This document shows positions 18,317 through 28,051 of a stretch of DNA of 64,000 nucleotides, in pieces; positions within the stretch are counted from its first letter, which is position 1; every line of letters begins with the position of its first letter. Source of the stretch: Desulfobacter postgatei 2ac9 (lineage in GTDB: Bacteria; Desulfobacterota; Desulfobacteria; Desulfobacterales; Desulfobacteraceae); the NCBI RefSeq assembly GCF_000233695.2, contig NZ_CM001488.1, positions 2,250,053 to 2,314,052 of the forward strand. Reading direction: 5' to 3'. The notes under the pieces are model-generated. The model did no database searches, had not been told where the DNA came from, and worked only from the letters and a program-made list of their open reading frames with translations. Made by a program: the position numbers and the translations under genes.

Positions 18317-19307
18317 GTAGAGTAGAGCACTGATTCGGCCGGTTTCTTCAGCCCTTTTTATATTCGAGACGCCTTGCCGCACGCGGCTACTACGTGTTCC
18401 AAAGGCCTTGCATCCTCAATGCTCCCTCATCAAACCGTGCATACGGTTCTCCCGTACACGGCTTTCCGATGTTCTTCGCTGTAAGGCTTGCGCCCTTTTC
18501 CACTTTGCGTAAGTTGGGATTCCAACTTTTGCACAAATTTGATTTCCCCTCCATCCTTCTCTATGGACTTAAAGCTGACACCATCTATTCCAGGTGCACC
18601 TTTGTTTGCCCGGGCAAGGCGATAGGCATGACCAAGGATGTCAGCCCGGTAGACCTTGTCATATAAAGAATAGAAACGAAAATCCGGTTCCTGCTTGGCC
18701 TTACAATAGAGCTTCCTCTGAAGCGTCCTGATCCTATCCGGAGTTAGTAGCATATTGCAATCTCCTGATCCTCCGCTCGTTAGTTACGTGAACAAAGTAG
18801 GGTCCCTTTCCTTGGCCGGGGTTATGTTGTCCCTCAGCCTCAATCGGTACTATGAACCCCTCCGACTCCCAATACAGCCCCATGGAATTTCGGATCTCCT
18901 TATATCCATCAGTTAACGGCCCTTCACCGTAACCGCATTGGGTCTCCCGCACTGCACTGCAATTCTTCCGATACATGCCATCCCTGCTACCCCGGAAGAT
19001 CACCTGAAAGGATTTCCGTTTTCTACTCCCAGGCACTACGGCCTTCCCTTGATGTCCAAAAGGTCGGCATCTTCAATTAGTTGACGAGGCTACATATAGG
19101 TTCACTTTCGTTACGGCCTGCATCTTTGCCCATAAGAAACTTACAACCTCTGGTTACCCAGACGCTGCTTCCCGGTGCTAAGAAGGCGTACGGATAATTC
19201 CTCCTTCAGGACTTTAACCTGTTAGAACTACAGTTGTTACGGCATACGGACATCTTACTTATTGGTTAACAGGAATTAGAATGTTTGTTTAAATCCCTTC
19301 ATGGCAC
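18317..19307 (-). mobile_element. Group II intron with collapsed reverse-transcriptase ORF
   Basis: On the minus strand a 5' end GTGCCATGAAGGG (from 19307) leads into a structured region (domains I-III). A short ORF follows (18753 down to about 18480) that starts like Ltr[29 protein letters not shown] and [13 protein letters not shown]. After about 90 codons it runs straight into domain V (18463-18431). Domain V shows AGCCGTG-TACGG-loop-CCGTA-TG-CACGGTT, a 33-nt hairpin with the AGC triad and two-base bulge. Domain VI is marked by the 9-bp stem GAGCATTGA/TCAGTGCTC, and the intron would end ...CTCTAC at 18317. RT palm, maturase and endonuclease domains are missing, so it cannot move alone but might be spliced in trans. 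The exact 5' end is my best guess. Confidence 0.7.
18431..18463 (-). ncRNA. Group II intron domain V
   Basis: Hairpin AGCCGTG / CACGGTT with inner stem TACGG / CCGTA closed by GAGAA and a TG bulge on the 3' side. It carries the catalytic AGC triad of group II intron domain V and is intact despite loss of most of the ORF. Confidence 0.72.
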
Positions 19308-19414
19308 GAAGGGCAAGGGCAGTGGCGCCGGGTTTTCCCCATCACATTACACAAAGGGGGAAGGGAAGCTTGGCGCTGTCATTTATGACAGGGGGGGTGT
19401 CATTTACCATGTAA

Positions 19415-19659
19415 GAGAGGTGGTTATTGGCGTGTACCCATTATATTGAGTACAATTCGGTCCGTGCCGGTCTTGCAAAATGTTCTGAGGATTGGAAATG
19501 GAGCAGTGCCGGGGCACACATATGGATAAAAAGGATGAGATTCTTGTCAAAACACCCCCCTTGCTTGAGATTGTCAATATCCCCTGGAGAGATTTTTTAT
19601 TTTCTGATATTCATAAATCTGAAATTGAATTATTCAGAAAACATGAACGGACCGACTGA
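19415..19659 (+). pseudogene. REP-associated tyrosine (RAYT/Y1) transposase C-terminal remnant, frameshifted
   Basis: THYIEYNSVRAGLAKCSEDWKWSSAGAH is the signature of the IS200-like Y1 transposases linked to REP sequences. The matching C-terminal tail (DKKDEILVKTPPLLEIVNIPW and ELFRKHERTD) follows in the next frame, so one base is missing or extra near 19520. The N-terminal half, with HUH and catalytic Tyr, is absent. Upstream is stopped at 19412. It abuts the ISKra4 remnant. Confidence 0.7.
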
Positions 19660-19748
19660 CCGTTCAAACGACTTTTGTAAAACATTTGGAAGCTATTTTA
19701 GACAGGCGGCTGAGGCGCAAAAAAACTGGTCGAAATAACAATGAGTAA

Positions 19749-20501
19749 GGTGTCCCCAAAATTACTCGCCCGGAACAAAAACGTGTTTGGGCAAGCCTTG
19801 AAAAATCAACCGAACAGGTCATTGAATCTGCCTTTTCAGAGGCATCACATCGTGATCCCACGCAGGAAAAGCATTGGGTAGCTCTGGTGGATGGTGAAAA
19901 TCAACAATTGAGAATCCTGAAGAGTATGGCCAAAAAACAAGGTGTGGATCTTACAATCATCGTCGATATTATCCATGTCATTGAATATCTGTGGAAAGCC
20001 GGCAGAGCCTTCCATCCCAAATCCGGCCCTGAACTTGAAAAATGGGTTCAGTATCGGATTCTTAAAATACTTGAAGGCAAAGCCGGATTGATGGCAGGCG
20101 GAATGCGTAGGAGCGCCACAGTGAAAAAGCTCACAGAAAAACAACGAGAACCCGTCGAAACTTGTGCAACTTATCTGAAAAACAAGGCACCTTACCTTAA
20201 ATATAATCGATATCTTGATCTGGGATTCCCCATTGCCACAGGGGTCATTGAGGGTGCATGCCGTCATCTTGTCAAGGATCGTATGGATATAACCGGGGCC
20301 AAATGGAGGTTGACAAGTGCCGAAGCGGTGCTGCGCCTGCGCGCTCTACGGAGTAGTAACGATTTTGATGAGTACTGGGCCTTCCATGAGTCTTGTGAAT
20401 ACAAGCGGAATCACCAGAATCTTTATCAAGACGGTGAAGTTCCCCCCACAACGCATCCTAAATCTTCGTCTAACCGAGTTCATCTCAGAGTAATCAAGTA
20501 A
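19749..20501 (+). pseudogene. ISKra4-family transposase, 5'-truncated
   Basis: About 250 C-terminal residues remain of a transposase that is normally near twice that length. Recognisable blocks are RPEQKRVWASLEKS, WVALVDGENQQLRILK (with a DDE aspartate), IIVDIIHVIEYLWKAG (second acidic/His block) and GFPIATGVIEGACRHLVKDRMDITGAKW (the E-containing motif), ending in a DEYWAFH tail. The frame is stopped at 19746 and has no ATG before the conserved part; the first start-like codon is GTG 19887. Fused side by side with the RAYT remnant, it marks a nested insertion site. Confidence 0.78.
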
Positions 20502-21033
20502 TCACGATAGAAAATGAGGAATATTTTGACTAACAAAAAATTGTTGTTAGGCATGTTTCAAAAGAGCCGCACCCTTATCATTTCTTTACAATAAGGTTCT
20601 CAGTATTCCTCATCCGCCTATTTGAGCTCTTTTGCCAACCGATATTTTTTCAGCTGGACCGGGCTATTATAAATTTCAGGAATAAGGGGGTGGCTAATCG
20701 GGGACTTGAACTATCATCTGCAAAAACAGAGATGTTACAGAATTCCTTGAGCTCTATCCCCCAACCTAAAGACCGTTTTCCTCTTTAATAAAGTTGAACA
20801 CGATGCTTAAGGCCTGAGATATTTATGAATTATTCTTTATGTAATCCTTTCCAGTGATGTCCGGTTAGGTAATTTCAAAGAACCAATAAAATCACGTGAT
20901 GCAAAAACCTAACCGGACATCACTGAGATGAAATGAAAGTTCAATGCACAGCTTAAACTCGGTGGATTTTTGTCTTGACTTTGGGGTCCACCATAATGTG
21001 ATTGTTAGCCAAAGTTTTGTTCTATATTTACGA
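20502..21033. other. Gene-free spacer with a MITE-like palindrome
   Basis: About 530 bp between the ISKra4 remnant and the giant gene's 3' end. Apart from the 20852-20925 palindrome I see no ORF, tRNA or known RNA. Confidence 0.55.
20852..20925. repeat. 74-bp MITE-like element with 19-bp perfect terminal inverted repeats
   Basis: Left end CAGTGATGTCCGGTTAGGT (20852-20870) and right end ACCTAACCGGACATCACTG (20907-20925) are perfect inverted copies around a 36-bp centre with no coding capacity. The same end sequence (CAGTAGTGTCCGGTTAGGTT) recurs at 30959-30978, so it is a dispersed insertion-element end. Confidence 0.7.
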
Positions 21034-24000
21034 CTATACGTTAACAACATTTACAGCCTCTGAGCCCGATGGAACAAAGCAAGTGTCACCTATATACCTT
21101 AGTTTTAAAATATCTATCCACCCATCGAGTTTTCTGCCCTCCAATTTTACTTCCGCTCCGTTTTCTATCCATTTCCTTGAACGTTCTTTAATCGCCTGTA
21201 AACCTTTTACTCCCACTTGCCCTCCGTCAATGCTAATGAGCATGTCATCTTCACCCCATCCAATGCACGTTAAAACATGTTCACCACCTAAGATATGTAC
21301 ATAATCACCCTTTTTAGGACGTCGACCCTCACCCGGCGTAACCCAAGCACCTATATCGTCTCGTTTCGCAAAATCTATCGCACGCTTAATCGCGGTACCT
21401 GGAATATATGGGATATATAGAGAGTCTAAATCCACTCTCATCCTTCTCCAAATGCCTTCTGCCACAACTCCACAAGTGGATATGCCTTGCCATTGAGTGC
21501 ATTTTGGTGGATCTTCATCGTTGTATTTTGCGCAACCAAATGGCCGATCGAGATCCCATTGACCGTTAATGGAGCCAAGTATTTCATTCCATCTTTTTCT
21601 GTGGGCAGGAATTCCCGCTTCGAGACCGACAACCGAATATAGGTTTGCAACAAAGGCTTGTCGAAGTCCTTCTTCATCTGTCGGCCTTACTATTTCTGTT
21701 AACAAAATAGGTGATAAATCGCTTTCATAAGAGGCAAGCATGTAAGGCGAGCCAGGCGTATATGAATAATCATATTCGATAGACGAACCATCCGTTTTAT
21801 GTTCCTTCATCTTTACTTGGCTACTACCAGTTGGATCAGATTTCATTTCCTTTAATGCTTCAGTATCCACCTTATTCTTGTCTTGTATTTCTTGTTCGTT
21901 GGCGTCGAATGGAGTACCAATAAGCGTTCCAACGGCTTTGTTACGAGCTGCTTTAGCATCTTCTGATGACATCTTCCCTTCGCTCTCAAGCTCGTCAATG
22001 ATCTTAAGAGTTTTGCCAATGTCTTTCTTCATAGCTGCTTGCTTTTGCAAATCAGCAGCTATGCTCGCCAGATCGGTTACACTCTTAGATGTTGTCTGCA
22101 ATGCACCAAGTGCATTGGCCTGAGTTCCTGCCAAGCCAGTCATATCCTTAAAGACATCGCTCTTACCAAGGAGATTAAAGGCGGCCGCCAAACCCGTTGG
22201 ATCTGGGGCGGCAGGGCCATTTTGCATATTGATAATGCTGGAAGGTAAATTTTTAACCTGTAGGTTACCTACATCGGACTGTCGACTTGCAGTCGACACT
22301 GCTTCAATCGGGGTTGCCTGAGTACCGCACGGCGCTTCATCAAACCGCCAATGACGAGTTTCGTCGATCTCTTCGCAACTATTGCATTTACCCATGACTG
22401 ATTCCGCATAAACGCCTTTGGTTGGCACGCTTACTCGGAAGGGGTCAGGCTTGGTCGTCGGCTGGTAAAAAGCTAATAAATCATCCACCTTTCTGAACAC
22501 TGGATCGAGGCGTTCTCCCGGTACTACCTTTAATACCAAATTGTTGCCGACGATACCCACGACCTTGTTCTCGACAACGCTGGCCACGCTCTTACCACCC
22601 GCGTTTGGCGCGATATAGCCATCAAGTAGCCCAAACAGTCGACTGCTGTCCATGCTCGACCAAATGGCCTTGTGCGACATTTCGAGATTTTCGTTCAAAA
22701 AGCTGACTAATGCGGAGGCAGCTTCACGATCTTCTTTGCGTGGTTCTCTTAGTTCCTTGTCAGAGAGCGGTGTATACATCAAAGCAGCATCAGTCTTGAT
22801 CTTGAGAACAGGCGGAAAATTTTCGGGAATCTCTATCGAATTGATGATATCGTTGTTAACGTTGCCGTTTTGAATGATAGCTTCATTCAGATGCTTCGTC
22901 TGATAATGCAAGTACGTTGCGCGTAAGATGATTTTTGAAGACGGATGGACAAATGTGTTGGCCCGAAATCTTAGATACTTTATTTGCCGCCGCGTTATAG
23001 TTTGCGGTTCTCGAGTAGCGATATTCACTTGAAGCGGTATGCCGCGCCGATAATTAGAAAGTAGTGTAAAATCCAAATCCAGTCGTTTTTCAAAACCGTC
23101 TTCTGCAACACCATAAATGTGGATTGTATCGATAAAGTCACGCACGATATTGGGGACATAATCAGCCTCGAAAATAGCATCCTTCTCGGCCTCAGTAAGT
23201 GGTCTTTCCTTGGTGTATGTGAATTTTAAGATACCAGTAAACCAGGGATGCCATTTATTGAGATCGATGGTTTCTACAATCATGGTTTCTACAGTCTGAT
23301 TATCAATTTCATCGATAGGAGGACGTTTAAGTTCGAAAGAAATAGAAAAATTACCGCTAAAATATTGGATTACTTCATCCGCATAGCTGCCTGTTGGAAA
23401 ATCTGAGTCAGCATAATTGTTGGTAATCCGTTCAATGGCATCAAAACCCCTTCTTAGCTTTGTTCCATATACGGTCCGACGTAGCGTATTTCTCCAACGA
23501 AGGATCTTCGCATGATCGAACAGGCTCATCGGTAGAGGTACAAACAGACACTCCTGAACATCCACCAGGTTTTGTTCGATTGCATAATGACGGAGTACTT
23601 CAAAATACTCGATGGTGATGGCATGGCAATGATTGTTATTCTTTACCACCTCTGTTTGCACGGAAACGGTTTCGTTTTGTCCAACCGTTTGTATTACCGT
23701 GCTGCGCTGTGTTCTAAGTGATGAGGCAGATTGGGAAATGTTATCTTGAAGACGATTCAAAGTACTACCGGACAGATTGCGGGCTGAATTCTGATCAGCA
23801 GTCGAACGTGAGGAGGCGCCGGAATGTGACACTCCTCCTCCCAAACCTAATGAAAAGCCCCCGATGCTTCCGCCAAACCCCAACCCACCACCTCCGCTAG
23901 TAGAACTCGTTTTATTGGTTGAAACAGCGTGGATTTCCTCCGTAAGCGATGAATTGATAATCTCGCTAATATCCCGGTTTCGGGATAGATCTGCTGACAG

Positions 24001-26229
24001 AGACTCAGCCACGGTCTGATTTTCTGTACGGACTGCGCGCTCTTCTCGATCCCAATCTACAATGGCGATTTGCTTTTCCTGACAAGGTGCCAGCGGCAGG
24101 CTGTACAATAAATCCCCAAGTGAATATCCATCGGCCTTCCACTGCTGCTTAAAATGAAGGATATGACCATGTGCAATCGTGGTGTTTTCGTAGATCGTTG
24201 GCGTTTCGTCCCAATCAACGCTGTTTTCTACTGTCAATTCCTTACGACCGGGATGATCGGAAATATAAGCCCTCTCTATGGCCTCAATCTTGTTTATTGC
24301 CGCATATATTTGTCTCTTCAAGGCATTCAAGGATGCTCGAATCGCGTCATAATTCTTTACAAAATAGTCGTCTTCCAGTGAAATCAGAAAATTCGAGCCA
24401 GCGTTGTAAAAAGCATGGAATTTCTCCAATAAATGTAAAAACGCCGTTATACTTGTGATATAGGTATCGTAATTGGCGCGAATAGTCAGGATTTCTCCAA
24501 GCGATAACACTGATTTATTGCGCAGTGTGTCTCGCGTATCCTCAAATTGTTGCTGCAGACACATAATGCCCATAGTCTGAGTTTCTCGAATAGGGCAAGG
24601 CTCGAAATTGTACAAGCCGCCTTCACCAGCTTGCGCCAGTTCACTGACTAAGCGGCGTAAATAGCCTAACAACTCCTCTTGGTCCTGACTTTCGACGGTT
24701 TGTTTATCAACGGCTTCTATCAGTTTCTCCGTGCGATTTTGAACAACTGAAATTGATGAGATATCCACATACGGTTGTTGTACCAACTTTTTGATATTCT
24801 GCACATAAGCTGCCAACTGTTTTGGCAACGAGGCATTTTGGAACAAATTCTCGGAAGGCTGGTCGATGTATTGCTCGATATGACCAAGCAATGATTCTAC
24901 GGTGGCTCGATTTAGGGAGTCTTGTGCAATCAGTGACTCACAATATGTCTTGGTTTGAGGTGCCCCTTGTTTGCCACAATAAGCGGCAGCCAATTCATAA
25001 TGTAATTGCTGTAATTTTGCCTTTCGTCTAGCCTGTTCAGCCAGCAATTTCAAGATAACACTAAAATTATACTTCAATTGCTGGGTGCTAAATTTCAGTT
25101 TCCCTGCCAACGTATCCAGCTTCAATTGATACACAGGATCAGCCGAAACTGTTGCCGTACTCATGTTATAAGCTCTCACATTAGCAACATTTTCAATCGA
25201 TGGTTGTGTTGTTGCATCACTGTCTTCATCAACCGAATAGGCCACCAAGCTCAAGGTATTCATAGAACTATTGATACGACCAAAAATCGCAAACAAATCA
25301 TCCGAAAGTGTTAACAACTCTGCCTTTAGACGTTTGCTTTCAAGGGGGGTAATCGTCAAACCTCGGATTTCAGGCTCTGTGGTCCGAACCGTATGATAAA
25401 AACTAAATTCCTCCAAGGTGCGATTTGGGATGGTAAAATCGACGCACTTGCCGCCAATATCTTGTGAAAATGACGAATTACCCACAAGTTCGCTGGCATC
25501 GGGCAATGCCGGTACTGTGCTGGCTGCGGAACTTGCGTTTGCGGGCAAGGGCGATAAATCGGTCATCAATAATATATCTTTCGGGATTTTCTTGTTTTCT
25601 AAATTAATCCGAATTGGCTCTTCACTCAGTCCGGCAATTAAACCATACGCGTGCTCATAGTCCTTATTGTCGATTCGGCCAAAGAAAAAACCATCCTTAT
25701 TAGTTTGAGCACTAAAAATAGGTCGACAGCTATCGCTATCCGGTGCTGCGGCGGGATCGCTACTAGCAACAATTACTACTTGAACGCCTGAAGCTCGGCG
25801 TTCACCTGAAATGTCAACCAATTTACCCGATATTTTTCTGGGAATATTTAGGATCGGGCCTTCTTCGTAGATGATCTCAATGACTTTAGGATTGACTTTA
25901 ATCTCGAAAGGTTTTGTTTTATCTGGAGCATTTTCAGAGATGTTCGCTGAGTACAAGTATCCGAAGCTGTATATTTGTTTTAGCTGAAGATCGCCATCTG
26001 GGGCAAAGACCTCTATGGTCACATTTTGACCGCTTAACAAGTCTTCTTTGGGTAAGAAAAAACGGAAAGCACCGTTTTCCTCTACATCAACGCGATCCTT
26101 ACTGTAAATCGGATTCCCACTTATCTCTTGGATGTAGCTGACCTTTAAAAAATGCCCAAGGTATTGATCCGTGATTTCAACTTCACTTGTGGTAGGTTTT
26201 AACAAACCATTGATACTTACTCTATTCAT
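21034..26229 (-). CDS. Giant multidomain protein of unknown function with C-terminal papain-fold-like (NlpC/P60- or CHAP-type) domain
   Basis: 1731 aa from the ATG at 26229 (SD GGAGGA 7 nt upstream; the frame is open to 26265). No signal peptide. Order seen: a beta-rich N-terminus; a carboxypeptidase-regulatory-like domain (about 120-225, ISGKLVDISGERRASG..QTNKDGFFFGRI); long helical coiled-coil-like regions (about 300-700); a conserved-looking segment PLAPCQEKQIAIVDWDRE and RDISEII; a Gly-rich stretch (about 773-803, GGGGLGFGGSIGGFSLGLGGG); a second beta-rich block (about 850-1250); a CNSCEE motif near 1280; an Ala/Lys-rich helical linker. It ends in a domain with Cys1586 (STCGVVAE), His1651 (GGEHVLTCIGW) and Asp1668, spaced as in papain-fold amidases. 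No neighbours share its strand at its 5' end. Function not known to me; a secreted or delivered hydrolase is inference. Confidence 0.8.
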   Translation of the reverse strand: MNRVSINGLLKPTTSEVEITDQYLGHFLKVSYIQEISGNPIYSKDRVDVEENGAFRFFLPKEDLLSGQNVTIEVFAPDGDLQLKQIYSFGYLYSANISENAPDKTKPFEIKVNPKVIEIIYEEGPILNIPRKISGKLVDISGERRASGVQVVIVASSDPAAAPDSDSCRPIFSAQTNKDGFFFGRIDNKDYEHAYGLIAGLSEEPIRINLENKKIPKDILLMTDLSPLPANASSAASTVPALPDASELVGNSSFSQDIGGKCVDFTIPNRTLEEFSFYHTVRTTEPEIRGLTITPLESKRLKAELLTLSDDLFAIFGRINSSMNTLSLVAYSVDEDSDATTQPSIENVANVRAYNMSTATVSADPVYQLKLDTLAGKLKFSTQQLKYNFSVILKLLAEQARRKAKLQQLHYELAAAYCGKQGAPQTKTYCESLIAQDSLNRATVESLLGHIEQYIDQPSENLFQNASLPKQLAAYVQNIKKLVQQPYVDISSISVVQNRTEKLIEAVDKQTVESQDQEELLGYLRRLVSELAQAGEGGLYNFEPCPIRETQTMGIMCLQQQFEDTRDTLRNKSVLSLGEILTIRANYDTYITSITAFLHLLEKFHAFYNAGSNFLISLEDDYFVKNYDAIRASLNALKRQIYAAINKIEAIERAYISDHPGRKELTVENSVDWDETPTIYENTTIAHGHILHFKQQWKADGYSLGDLLYSLPLAPCQEKQIAIVDWDREERAVRTENQTVAESLSADLSRNRDISEIINSSLTEEIHAVSTNKTSSTSGGGGLGFGGSIGGFSLGLGGGVSHSGASSRSTADQNSARNLSGSTLNRLQDNISQSASSLRTQRSTVIQTVGQNETVSVQTEVVKNNNHCHAITIEYFEVLRHYAIEQNLVDVQECLFVPLPMSLFDHAKILRWRNTLRRTVYGTKLRRGFDAIERITNNYADSDFPTGSYADEVIQYFSGNFSISFELKRPPIDEIDNQTVETMIVETIDLNKWHPWFTGILKFTYTKERPLTEAEKDAIFEADYVPNIVRDFIDTIHIYGVAEDGFEKRLDLDFTLLSNYRRGIPLQVNIATREPQTITRRQIKYLRFRANTFVHPSSKIILRATYLHYQTKHLNEAIIQNGNVNNDIINSIEIPENFPPVLKIKTDAALMYTPLSDKELREPRKEDREAASALVSFLNENLEMSHKAIWSSMDSSRLFGLLDGYIAPNAGGKSVASVVENKVVGIVGNNLVLKVVPGERLDPVFRKVDDLLAFYQPTTKPDPFRVSVPTKGVYAESVMGKCNSCEEIDETRHWRFDEAPCGTQATPIEAVSTASRQSDVGNLQVKNLPSSIINMQNGPAAPDPTGLAAAFNLLGKSDVFKDMTGLAGTQANALGALQTTSKSVTDLASIAADLQKQAAMKKDIGKTLKIIDELESEGKMSSEDAKAARNKAVGTLIGTPFDANEQEIQDKNKVDTEALKEMKSDPTGSSQVKMKEHKTDGSSIEYDYSYTPGSPYMLASYESDLSPILLTEIVRPTDEEGLRQAFVANLYSVVGLEAGIPAHRKRWNEILGSINGQWDLDRPFGCAKYNDEDPPKCTQWQGISTCGVVAEGIWRRMRVDLDSLYIPYIPGTAIKRAIDFAKRDDIGAWVTPGEGRRPKKGDYVHILGGEHVLTCIGWGEDDMLISIDGGQVGVKGLQAIKERSRKWIENGAEVKLEGRKLDGWIDILKLRYIGDTCFVPSGSEAVNVVNV

Positions 26230-26603
26230 TTTTAATTCCTCCATCATATTTGGTGACGGTATCAATCTGATGTGCGTGTAGTAACTTGGCTAATATTTAA
26301 ATCACTGGCTTGTTCAGTGCAGTGGTTTGTTCAATGGCCACGGGGTAGTGGGGTGGGAAATTCTCCTTAAATAACATGTATAAATCCTGTATCAATAAAG
26401 AACGAAATTAACAATCATTTTGTGCCCGTGTTAAAAATTTTCGCCTACCGTTTTAAGCCGGGATACCCTTTAAAATAAGGCTTGTCAGAAACCCCCGGTT
26501 CATGAGGTTCAGGTACTGCAAAACGCTCATCACCAGGTCAAACGGTCCCGCGTTATGTCGGTAGCCAAATTTTCTAACCGGATAACATTCGGAAGCTGTT
26601 TGT
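26230..26603. other. Intergenic region with a possible gene tail
   Basis: About 374 bp between the giant gene and the glycosyltransferase operon end. On the minus strand, from about 26610 to the TAA at 26453, one frame reads SECYPVRKFGYRHNAGPFDL and continues to LILKGIPA, with coding-like composition but no start codon before a GTG/ATG midway. It may be the 3' remnant of a lost gene of the operon. The rest shows nothing. Confidence 0.35.
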
Positions 26604-27296
26604 TTAGTGATAGTAGGTTTTTAACGTTTCAGGACGGACCCCGATATAAAAGAGCAGCTGAAGCATCCAGTTGCGCAGGGTTGTATATATCATGCCTTCT
26701 TTTTTCCAGCGCCGGGCCGAGGTAACCACCGGATCTGAAATGAAGTGAATTTTATACCCCTTTTTTCTGAGTCTGAGCATGATCTCCACATCTTCCATCA
26801 GTGCAATTGGTTTATATCCTCCCAAGTCCCAAAAGCATTTTGATTTAATGAATATTGCCTGGTCGCCAAAGGGAATCCGGGTGATCCGGGAACGCAACGT
26901 TGCCACCTTTTCGATGATACGAAAACCTAATTGCTTTGCGCCAATGGCCAGATCAAATGCACCGGCGGCAACTTCCTTGTCCCGGCAGGCATGAAGAATT
27001 GTTTTGAGTGCATTTGCAGGCAAAACAGTATCTGCATGAAGAAACAGCAGCAGATCTGCGGTTGCGGTCCGGGCCCCATGGTTCATCTGCACGCCCCGGC
27101 CGGCCGGTGATGCTGTTTTTATAACATCCGGGTCATTGATCGCTTGAAGGGTGCGTTTTTCAGGGTCTCCATCCACCACAATAATTTGGGTCGCCCACAA
27201 CATTTGCGATGCCGATGATTTAAGGTCGTCAATGGTTCGGTTAATACGGTCCGATTCGCCGTATACCGGTATAATAACGGAGATCACAGGGTTCAT
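26604..27296 (-). CDS. Glycosyltransferase family 2, rSAM/selenodomain-associated type (TIGR04283-like)
   Basis: 230 aa GT-A fold. VISVIIPVYGE at the N-terminus, VVDGDPEKRT, the PAGRGVQMNHGA block and FLHADTVLP (DxD-like HAD) are the marks of this GT2 subfamily, and the length fits. It commonly co-occurs with the TIGR04282 glycosyltransferase, as here. Those pairs have been linked to arsenosugar or related modified-sugar synthesis, but the ArsM and ArsS partners are not in this window. Its ATG overlaps the stop of the DUF3047 gene by 4 nt, so it is translationally coupled. Confidence 0.8.
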   Translation of the reverse strand: MNPVISVIIPVYGESDRINRTIDDLKSSASQMLWATQIIVVDGDPEKRTLQAINDPDVIKTASPAGRGVQMNHGARTATADLLLFLHADTVLPANALKTILHACRDKEVAAGAFDLAIGAKQLGFRIIEKVATLRSRITRIPFGDQAIFIKSKCFWDLGGYKPIALMEDVEIMLRLRKKGYKIHFISDPVVTSARRWKKEGMIYTTLRNWMLQLLFYIGVRPETLKTYYH

Positions 27297-28051
27297 TGGA
27301 TTGAGGTTCCGGAAGTTGATTTGAAAATAATATCCCCGTAAAAGGCCGTTGACGTCCCCTCCGTATTGTCCGAGTCCGTCATGATCGCCACACCCGAAGT
27401 CATGGGGGGCGGGTGTCCGAAACTATCCACATAGTCCTGATAAATATTACGTTCTTCGGTGACCCAGGTGCCCACCTTGTCGTCACCGCTTTGCACGGCG
27501 ATCATCATAACCTGATTGATGTAGGGGTTGGGTATCCGGGTCCCTTTAGGGACGCGGTTGGCCCAGATATAGGTCACCACTGTTGCAGGTGGATACTGGC
27601 CGTATATCAGGCGGGCGGTTTCAAATCGGGTTTTTTCCCAGACCCCTGCCTCATCAGGGTTATATTCAAAAGCCACATAAATTCGTGCCGGATAATCATC
27701 CCCGCTTTTTTGGGTGACATCGGTTTTCTTATTAATGTCCGTGATTTTCCATTGCCATTGAATAATGGGATATTTTTTCACATCAATGCCGATTTTGCGG
27801 ATCAGTCCCGAAGCGGATGCCTTGCTATAGGCTTTGATTACAGTTCGCCCCTGGTCTTCAACCATATTGTATGTGGTATGTGCCTTTATTTTTTTAAATG
27901 TCAAAGGCTCCCAGTGCCTGGGCAAGGTTTCCCCGGTATTCGCCTGGGAAAAGTCCCCTACGGTCAATATCGGCTCGGCGCAAAGCGCAACAGCGAGGTG
28001 CAAAACCATGATAAAGCTGACCGCCATCCAAATTTGTTTTTGTCGACTCAA
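27293..28051 (-). CDS. DUF3047 family exported protein
   Basis: 252 aa with a signal peptide (VSFIMVLHLAVALCAEP). The mature part has ILTVGDFSQANTGETLPRHWEP, YPIIQWQWKI, DDYPARIYVAFEY, VTYIWANRVPKGT and AIMTDSDNTEGTSTAFYGDI, the conserved blocks of DUF3047, a beta-sandwich-like periplasmic family of unknown role. It overlaps its operon neighbours by 4 nt on each side (TIGR04282 upstream, TIGR04283 downstream), which suggests a shared pathway at the envelope. Confidence 0.82.
   Translation of the reverse strand: MSRQKQIWMAVSFIMVLHLAVALCAEPILTVGDFSQANTGETLPRHWEPLTFKKIKAHTTYNMVEDQGRTVIKAYSKASASGLIRKIGIDVKKYPIIQWQWKITDINKKTDVTQKSGDDYPARIYVAFEYNPDEAGVWEKTRFETARLIYGQYPPATVVTYIWANRVPKGTRIPNPYINQVMMIAVQSGDDKVGTWVTEERNIYQDYVDSFGHPPPMTSGVAIMTDSDNTEGTSTAFYGDIIFKSTSGTSIQ

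Noticed and set aside
18734-19036. 100-codon minus-strand frame within the group II intron
   Set aside because: It lies in the structured RNA domains upstream of the LtrA-like ORF; such frames are commonly mis-called as genes.
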